Assembly: GCF_014171595.1 (NCBI RefSeq)
Contig: NZ_CP050451.1
Location: 4,836,001 to 4,900,000, forward strand
Direction: 5' to 3'
Length of the DNA: 64,000 nt
From: Massilia sp. Se16.2.3
GTDB lineage: Bacteria > Pseudomonadota > Gammaproteobacteria > Burkholderiales > Burkholderiaceae_D
This document shows, one piece after another, positions 58,307 to 64,000 of this stretch. A program made the position numbers and the translations under genes. A model generated the notes under the pieces. The model made no database searches and was not told the origin of the DNA. It was given only the letters and a program-made list of their open reading frames with translations. Within the stretch, counting starts at the first letter, position 1; every line of letters starts with the position of its first letter.

Positions 58307-59236
58307 ATGAATCAACTCGAACAATTGAAGCAATACACCACCGTCGTTGCCGACACCGGCGACTTCCAGTCGATCAAGGCCTATGCGCCGCAGGATGCGA
58401 CCACCAACCCGTCGCTGATCCTGAAGGCCGTGCAGAAGCCCGAATACCTGCCGCTGCTGCAGAAGGCAGTGGCCGATTCGCAAGGCGGCTCGCTTGAGTC
58501 GATCGTCGACCGCCTCCTGATCGCCTTCGGCGTCGAGATCCTGAAGTATGTGCCGGGCCGCGTCTCGACCGAGATCGATGCCGCCCTGTCCTTCGACACC
58601 GAAGCGACGGTGGCCAAGGGCCGCGAACTGATCGCCCTGTACGAAGCGGCCGGCGTGTCGCGCGAGCGCGTCCTGATCAAGATCGCCTCGACCTGGGAAG
58701 GCATCCGCGCCGCCGAAATCCTGGAAAAGGACGGCATCCACTGCAACCTGACCCTGCTGTTCTCGCTGTGCCAGGCCGTCGCCTGCGCCGAAGCGGGCGT
58801 GCAGCTGATTTCGCCCTTCGTCGGCCGCATCTACGACTGGTACAAGAAGTCGACCGGTACCGATTATCAAGGTGCCGACGATCCGGGCGTGCAGTCGGTC
58901 AAGCGCATCTACCAGTACTACCGCAAGTTCGGCTACAAGACCGAAGTGATGGGCGCGAGCTTCCGCAATACCTCGCAGATCCAGGAACTGGCCGGTTGCG
59001 ACCTGCTGACGATTTCGCCGGACCTGCTGCAAAAACTGGCCGACAGCGACGCGCCGCTCGAGCGCAAGCTGACTGCCGATGCGAATGCCGAAATCGAGAA
59101 GATCGAAGTCGACGAGAAGAACTTCCGCTTCATGCTCAACGAGGATGCGATGGGCACCGAGAAGCTGGCCGAGGGTATCCGCGCGTTTGTGGCCGATTCG
59201 GCGAAGCTGAAGAAGATGATCGAAGAGATGCGCTGA
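58307..59236 (+). CDS. tal: Transaldolase
   Basis: 309 residues; intact. [20 protein letters not shown], the [19 protein letters not shown] block, the Schiff-base lysine in [40 protein letters not shown] and [20 protein letters not shown] are diagnostic of class I transaldolase. It transfers a dihydroxyacetone unit in the non-oxidative pentose phosphate pathway. The 22-bp repeat array lies upstream; no HexR-like site was seen. A strong terminator follows. Confidence 0.95.
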   Translation: MNQLEQLKQYTTVVADTGDFQSIKAYAPQDATTNPSLILKAVQKPEYLPLLQKAVADSQGGSLESIVDRLLIAFGVEILKYVPGRVSTEIDAALSFDTEATVAKGRELIALYEAAGVSRERVLIKIASTWEGIRAAEILEKDGIHCNLTLLFSLCQAVACAEAGVQLISPFVGRIYDWYKKSTGTDYQGADDPGVQSVKRIYQYYRKFGYKTEVMGASFRNTSQIQELAGCDLLTISPDLLQKLADSDAPLERKLTADANAEIEKIEVDEKNFRFMLNEDAMGTEKLAEGIRAFVADSAKLKKMIEEMR

Positions 59237-59264
59237 TCGCGCGTTTTCGTCCGCAGTGCAATGC

Positions 59265-59295
59265 AAACGCCGGCGTGATGCCGGCGTTTGTTTTT
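59265..59295 (+). terminator. Rho-independent terminator after tal
   Basis: AAACGCCGGC, loop GTGAT, GCCGGCGTTT, then a T tract (GTTTTT). It is a strong 10-bp stem 28 bp after the tal stop. Confidence 0.88.
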
Positions 59296-59356
59296 CATGT
59301 GTGTAATTCCGGTATAGCGTCTGCAGATGATCGTGGTGGTGTGCAGGGGTACGACC

Positions 59357-59381
59357 GCGTGGGCACGAGTGCCCACCCTAC
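59357..59381. repeat. Single GTAGGGTGGGC palindrome
   Basis: GCGTGGGC-ACGAGT-GCCCACCCTAC is one unit of the short repeat family, 40 bp before the long nested element at 59423. Confidence 0.6.
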
Positions 59382-59422
59382 CCTCCTTGCGAATGGCATC
59401 GATTGCGCGGCCCAGGAAGAGG

Positions 59423-59531
59423 CGTAGGGTAGGCGGATCTCCCGCCTACGCGTTCAACAGGCGTATGCAATCCGGACGCGTTCATGCGGCTGCTCCTTGA
59501 ACGCGCAGGCGGGGAACCCGGCTACCCTACG
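59423..59531. repeat. Nested inverted-repeat element between tal and tetR-type gene
   Basis: The ends CGTAGGGTAG and CTACCCTACG are inverted; an inner pair around GCGTTCAA / TTGAACGC lies inside. It has the same plan as elements at 22345 and 48294. It abuts the stop of the TetR-family gene (59534). Confidence 0.6.
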
Positions 59532-59533
59532 GT

Positions 59534-60151
59534 TCAGCGCACGCGGATGCCTTCGAGCATGGTCCCGATCATCCGTTCGCCGAGGTCGACCAGGCTGAAC
59601 GAGGTCGGTTCGAACATCCAGTTACGGATGAGGCCATCCATCAGCGCCCACAGGCCTGTCGCCATCAGCTGGGGATCGGCGTCGGGCTTGATCTGGCCGG
59701 CGCTCCGGGCCAGCTGCAGGCGCTCGACGACCTGGTCCATCATGTCGCATTTGCTCTGGCGCCGGCGCACGCGCACCGCATCCATTTCGCTGACGAACTC
59801 TACTTTCAACGAGGCGATCTCGAGCACGCGGCGGGCTTGCGGGTTGGTCTCCGTCACACGGAAGATTTCCGCGAAAAAGCGGCGCAGGTCGTCCAGCACG
59901 GTTCTTGCATCCGACTTCCCCAGGCTGCTCAGCGCACACTCGAAGGGCAAGGTGACCCGCTCCATCATCGCGTTGAACAGCGCGCCTTTGTCGTCAAAAT
60001 GCCAATAAATCGCACCGCGCGTCACACCGGCAGCCGTTGCGATATGCTGCAAAGTTGTCCGTGAAACCCCTTGTTCTACAAACAATTGTTCTGCCGCATC
60101 CAAGATGCTGTCGCGGGTGGCCGCTGCTTCTTCCTTTGTCCTGCGGGCCAT
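59534..60151 (-). CDS. acrR: TetR-family efflux repressor (AcrR-type)
   Basis: 205 residues. The N-terminal helix-turn-helix MARRTKEEAAATRDSILDAA, ITLFVEQG-type EQLFVEQGVSRTTLQHIATA and GVTRGAIYWHFDDKGALFNA is typical of AcrR/TtgR. The C-terminal ligand domain starts MMERVTLPFECALSS. It is divergent from acrA, with a palindrome between them (60186-60207), so it should repress the pump operon and itself and be released by pump substrates. Confidence 0.85.
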   Translation of the reverse strand: MARRTKEEAAATRDSILDAAEQLFVEQGVSRTTLQHIATAAGVTRGAIYWHFDDKGALFNAMMERVTLPFECALSSLGKSDARTVLDDLRRFFAEIFRVTETNPQARRVLEIASLKVEFVSEMDAVRVRRRQSKCDMMDQVVERLQLARSAGQIKPDADPQLMATGLWALMDGLIRNWMFEPTSFSLVDLGERMIGTMLEGIRVR

Positions 60152-60185
60152 GCTTTCTCCGTTTTTGGGTGGTCCTGCACGTTAA

Positions 60186-60207
60186 ACATACACTCGTGAT
60201 AGTATAT
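60186..60207. promoter_or_regulatory. AcrR-type operator between acrR and acrA
   Basis: ACATACACTC-GT-GATAGTATAT is an imperfect palindrome (seven of ten arm positions) in the AT-rich divergent promoter, resembling the AcrR/TtgR operator ACATACATT-type half-site. Confidence 0.55.
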
Positions 60208-60307
60208 AAAAAAGCCCGTAAAAGCCAGTGATACAACCGTGCGCAGGACCGAGAGGATTCTGGGAGCGGTTGCATCTTTTCTAAAAAACTCGAAGGAAGC
60301 ACACGTA

Positions 60308-61643
60308 ATGCGCTCTGCCCACTCCTCACACCTGTCCCTCACGCGGATTGCCGCCACCACGCTGATGGCCGTCGCCCTGCTGTCGGCATGCGGCAAGAAG
60401 GACGCTGCCCAGGCCGGTCCTGGCGCCGGCGGCCAGATGCCCGCGCCGGAAGTCGGCGTCATCACCACCAAATTCGAATCGGTCGCGCTGCAGACCGAAC
60501 TGCCGGCACGTGCCGAGCCGGTGCGCGTCGCCCAGGTGCGCGCCCGCGTCAATGGCGTGGTCCTGAAGCGCCTGTTCACCGAAGGCAGCGAGGTCAAGGA
60601 AGGCCAGTCGCTGTTCCAGATCGACCCGGCACCTTACCAGGCCCAGCTGGCCGCTGCCCAGGCCGATGTCGGCCGTGCCCAGGCGACGCTGACCCAGGCT
60701 GCAGCCCAGGCCGAGCGCTACAAGCCGCTGGTCGAAGCCAATGCCATCAGCAAGCAGGAATATACCAACGCCGTCGCTGCCCAGAAACAGGCCGAAGCGG
60801 CCGTGGCCGCAGCGCGCGCCCAGGTGCGCATCGCCCAGATCAATTCGGGCTATGCCAGCGTCAGGGCGCCGATCTCCGGCCGCATCGGCCGCGCCCTGGT
60901 CACCGAAGGCGCCCTGGTCTCGGCAGCCGAAGGCACCGAACTGGCCGTGATCCAGCAGACCAACAATATGTACCTGAACATCACCCAGTCGGCCTCCGAA
61001 GTGCAGCGTCTGCGCAAGCAGGCCGGCGCCAACGGTGGCGTGGCCAAGGACGTGCCGGTCACCGTGATGCTCGACGACGGCACCGAACTGCCGACCCGCG
61101 GCAAGCTGCTGTTCTCGGACGTCACCGTCGACCCAGGCACCGCCCAGGTCACGCTGCGCGCCACCGTGGCGAATCCGGACAACGCCTTGCTGCCGGGCCA
61201 GTACGTGCGCGTGCGTATCGCCCAGTCCCAGCTGCCGAACGGCATCGTCGTGCCGCAGCAGGCCGTCACCCGCGGTGGTGCCCAGGGCGATACCCTGATG
61301 GTCGTCGGTCCGGACAACAAGCCGGCCCCGCGCACCGTCAAGATCGCATCGGGCCAGGGCTCGAACTGGATCGTCACCGAAGGCCTGAAGGAAGGCGAAC
61401 GCGTGATGGTCGACGGCTTCCAGAAGCTGCAGATGCTGCCGCCGGGTACCCCGGTCAAGGCAGTGCCATGGCAAGCCAGCCACGAAACCACCGCGCAGGC
61501 ACCAGCTGCCGCGCCGGCCCCTGGTTGCAGGTGCGGCCAACGCCGGTGAATCGGCCGCCGCCACGGCGCGCCAGTTGCCGGCTTCGGCGCCGTCGGGCTC
61601 CACTGCCGGCGCCGCACCGGCAGCCGCGTCGACCCGCCGCTAA
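60308..61643 (+). CDS. acrA: RND efflux periplasmic adaptor (AcrA/MexA type), C-terminus frameshifted
   Basis: About 444 residues. The signal peptide ends in a lipobox (LLSACGKK). The membrane-fusion domains are clear: VRARVNGVVLKRLFTEGSEV (lipoyl half), the helical hairpin AQADVGRAQATLTQAAAQAE, RYKPLVEANAISKQEYTNAV, APISGRIGRALVTEGALVSA and beta-barrel DVTVDPGTAQVTLRATVANP. A frame break near 61522 cuts the low-complexity tail; restoring it gives an Ala/Pro-rich end to 61643. The adaptor links the inner-membrane pump to an outer-membrane channel. The pump gene follows after 30 bp. Confidence 0.9.
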
Positions 61644-61673
61644 GCATCGCGGTAACAGAACAGGACTATTGCA

Positions 61674-64000
61674 ATGGCACGTTTTTTTATTGACCGCCCT
61701 ATTTTCGCCTGGGTGATCGCGCTGTTCATCATGGTGATCGGCGCGGTCTCGATCACCCAGCTGCCGATCGCCCAGTACCCGAACGTGGCCCCGCCATCGA
61801 TCGTGGTCAATGCCGCCTATCCGGGCGCATCGGCGCAGACCCTGGAAGACTCGGTCATCTCCGTCATCGAACGCGAGATGAACGGTTCGCCGGGCCTGGT
61901 CTACATGGAGTCGAGCAGCACTGCCAACGGCAGCGGCTCGATCACCCTGACCTTCGAGACCGGCACCAACCCGGAACTCGCCCAGGTGGACGTACAGAAC
62001 CGCCTGTCGCGCGCGGCCCCGCGCCTGCCGGCGGCGGTGAACCAGCAGGGCGTGCGCGTCGACAAGGTGCGCGCGAACTTCCTGCTGTTTACCATCCTGT
62101 CGTCGGATGACCCGAAATGGGACCCGATCGCGCTGGGCGACTATGCCTCGCGCACGGTGCTGCCTGAAATCCAGCGTATCAAGGGTGTCGGTACCGCCCA
62201 GCTGTTCGGTACCGAGCGCGCCATGCGTGTCTGGATCGACCCGGCCAAGCTGGTGGGCTTCCGCCTGTCGCCCGCCGATGTGAACAACGCCATCCGCAGC
62301 CAGAACGCCCAGGTGGCCTCGGGCACCATTGGCGAACTGCCGCTGGCGCAAGGCCAGGAAATCACTGCCACGGTGGTGGTCACCGGCCAGCTCTCGACCG
62401 TCGAACAGTTCGGCAACATCGTGCTGCGCGCGAACCCGGACGGCTCGACCGTGCGCCTGAAGGACGTGGCCCGCATCGAGATCGGCGCCCAGGCCTATGG
62501 CACCTCGGCGCGCCTGAACGGCAAGCCCTCCACCGGTATCGGCGTGCAGCTGGCGCCAAGCGGCAATGCGCTGGAAACGGCACGCCTGGTGCGCGAACGC
62601 ATGGACGAACTGTCGAAGTTCTTCCCAAAGGGAATGAAGGCCACGGTGCCGTTCGACAGTTCCAAATTCATCGACATCTCGATCGAGCAGGTGCTGCATA
62701 CCCTGGTCGAAGCGCTGGTGCTGGTGTTCCTGGTGATGTATCTCTTCCTGCAGAACTTCCGCTACACCATCATCCCGACCATCGTCGTGCCGGTGGCGCT
62801 TCTGGGTTCGCTCGGTACCCTGCTGGCGCTGGGCTACTCGATCAACGTGCTGACCATGTTCGGCATGGTGCTGGTCATCGGTATCGTCGTCGACGATGCC
62901 ATCGTGGTCGTCGAGAACGTCGAGCGCATCATGTCCGAAGAAGGCCTGCCGCCGCTGGAAGCAACCCGCAAGGCCATGGGCCAGATCTCGGGCGCCATCA
63001 TCGGCGTGACCGTGGTCCTGATGTCGGTGTTCGTGCCGCTGGCCTTCTTTGCCGGCGCGGTCGGTAACATCTACCGCCAGTTCTCGGTCGTCATGGTGTC
63101 CTCGATCGCCTTCTCGGCCTTCCTGGCGCTGTCGCTGACCCCGGCGCTGTGCGCGCACTTGCTCAAACCCGTCGAAGCCGGCCACCACCACGAGAAGAAG
63201 GGTTTCTTCGGCTGGTTCAACCGCCGCTTCGCGAAGACCGCCAAGGGCTATGAAGGCTGGGTCGGGAAGCTGATCCGCGGTTCCGGCCGCGCGCTGGTGG
63301 CCTTCGTGGTCGTCATCGGCCTGGTCACGCTGCTGTTCACGCGCCTGCCGAACTCCTTCCTGCCGAACGAAGACCAGGGCTATGTGATCGCCAACATCCA
63401 GCTGCCGCCAGGCGCGACGCTCGAGCGCACCAACGAAGTGATGAAGACTGCCGAAGCCTTCATCATGAAGCAGCCGGAAGTGGCGAACATGGTCAGCGTG
63501 CTGGGCTTCTCGTTCTCGGGCGCGGGCCAGAACATGGCGCTGGCCTTCATTCCGCTGAAGGACTGGAGCGAGCGCAAAGGCGCGGACTCGAACGCGGGCG
63601 CTGTCGCCAACCGCATCATCGGCGGCCTGTCGGGCGTGCGCGACGCTTTCATCTTCGCCCTGTCCCCGCCACCGATTCCGGAACTGGGCCGCGGTACCGG
63701 CTTCTCGTTCCGCCTGCAGGACCGCGGCGGCAACGGCCACAATGCCCTGCTCGCAGCGCGTAACCAGCTGCTGGGCATGGCCTCGCAAAGCAAGATCCTG
63801 GCGGGCGTGCGTCCGGAAGGCCTGGAAGATGCGCCCCAGCTGATGCTCGATATCGACCGCGACAAGGCGCAAGCCCTGGGCGTGAGCTTTGACGCCATCA
63901 ACTCCGCGATCTCGACCTCGCTCGGCTCGAGCTATGTGAACGACTTCCCGAACGCCGGCCGCCTGCAGCGTGTCGTGGTGCAGGCCGACGCGAAGGACCG
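61674..64000 (+). CDS. acrB: RND efflux transporter AcrB/MexB type (truncated by window end)
   Basis: The start MARFFIDRPIFAWVIALFIM after a GAAC-rich leader is the canonical N-terminus of hydrophobe/amphiphile efflux-1 pumps. 775 residues are seen, without a stop. Porter-domain blocks AAYPGASAQTLEDSVISVIE and ELAQVDVQNRLSRAAPRLPA precede the proton-relay helix GMVLVIGIVVDDAIVVVENV, with the two aspartates. The trimeric pump uses proton flow to expel drugs and solvents. The outer-membrane channel gene is outside the window, if present. Confidence 0.93.
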   Translation, partial: MARFFIDRPIFAWVIALFIMVIGAVSITQLPIAQYPNVAPPSIVVNAAYPGASAQTLEDSVISVIEREMNGSPGLVYMESSSTANGSGSITLTFETGTNPELAQVDVQNRLSRAAPRLPAAVNQQGVRVDKVRANFLLFTILSSDDPKWDPIALGDYASRTVLPEIQRIKGVGTAQLFGTERAMRVWIDPAKLVGFRLSPADVNNAIRSQNAQVASGTIGELPLAQGQEITATVVVTGQLSTVEQFGNIVLRANPDGSTVRLKDVARIEIGAQAYGTSARLNGKPSTGIGVQLAPSGNALETARLVRERMDELSKFFPKGMKATVPFDSSKFIDISIEQVLHTLVEALVLVFLVMYLFLQNFRYTIIPTIVVPVALLGSLGTLLALGYSINVLTMFGMVLVIGIVVDDAIVVVENVERIMSEEGLPPLEATRKAMGQISGAIIGVTVVLMSVFVPLAFFAGAVGNIYRQFSVVMVSSIAFSAFLALSLTPALCAHLLKPVEAGHHHEKKGFFGWFNRRFAKTAKGYEGWVGKLIRGSGRALVAFVVVIGLVTLLFTRLPNSFLPNEDQGYVIANIQLPPGATLERTNEVMKTAEAFIMKQPEVANMVSVLGFSFSGAGQNMALAFIPLKDWSERKGADSNAGAVANRIIGGLSGVRDAFIFALSPPPIPELGRGTGFSFRLQDRGGNGHNALLAARNQLLGMASQSKILAGVRPEGLEDAPQLMLDIDRDKAQALGVSFDAINSAISTSLGSSYVNDFPNAGRLQRVVVQADAKD

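Noticed and set aside
61455..63872. Minus-strand open frame of ~805 codons
   Set aside because: Antisense to acrB; the sense strand carries the full RND signature.

Overview
The window is high-GC chromosomal DNA from a Gram-negative bacterium. The best guess is a betaproteobacterium of the Oxalobacteraceae (Massilia-like). This rests on gene content: an Entner-Doudoroff set with a HexR regulator, the block hrpA / argA / yggX, many c-di-GMP and hybrid-kinase genes, and an AcrAB-type pump. It was not tested by any search. I see no rRNA, tRNA, CRISPR array, prophage or transposase gene.

Layout. 1-2.3 kb: end of a NatB-like permease, a methyltransferase remnant, an Na+/H+ antiporter and a HEPN/DUF86 protein. 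2.6-8.1 kb: TonB-dependent receptor, YfiR, a GGDEF-EAL protein and a GGDEF protein, tightly packed as a c-di-GMP signalling operon. 8.3-11.9 kb: a small membrane protein, an RMD1/DUF155 protein and two ferritin-like proteins. 12.1-16.7 kb: two hybrid sensor kinases. 17.0-22.3 kb: DUF2760 protein and two divergent Hsp70-family proteins in one operon. 22.6-30.2 kb: outer-membrane proteins, a DesK/NarL-type two-component pair, a DUF2987 protein, an NHL-repeat/M23 protein and a PRC-barrel protein. 30.2-36.3 kb: hrpA, argA, yggX. 36.4-42.7 kb: small housekeeping and unknown genes including arfB and rpiA. 42.8-51.5 kb: sugar catabolism (eda, edd, pgi, a gluconolactonase-like gene, zwf, hexR), with tal at 58.3 kb. 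51.6-58.1 kb: MFS exporter, cache-type hybrid kinase, LMW phosphatase-like protein, methyltransferase/MerR divergent pair, DUF4126 protein, free Met-sulfoxide reductase. 59.5 kb to the end: acrR-type repressor divergent from an acrA-acrB pump, with acrB cut by the window edge.

The central carbon genes look like one regulon. HexR-like operators (around TGTAGTAAATTTACA) lie before edd, pgi and zwf, and hexR is directly downstream of zwf. Between zwf and hexR sit four tandem copies of a ~101-bp unit. Each unit has two hairpins with compensatory base changes and a 32-codon mini-ORF, and every stop-to-start gap is exactly 2 nt. This is the most unusual structure in the window. A second one is a four-copy repeat with an exact 22-bp period upstream of tal. 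A family of short palindromic GTAGGGTGGGC repeats is scattered through intergenic spaces.

Caution: about thirty apparent frameshifts in nineteen otherwise well-preserved genes, many in G/C or A/T runs, suggest base-calling or assembly indels rather than mass gene decay. Those genes are annotated as single loci with the breaks noted.
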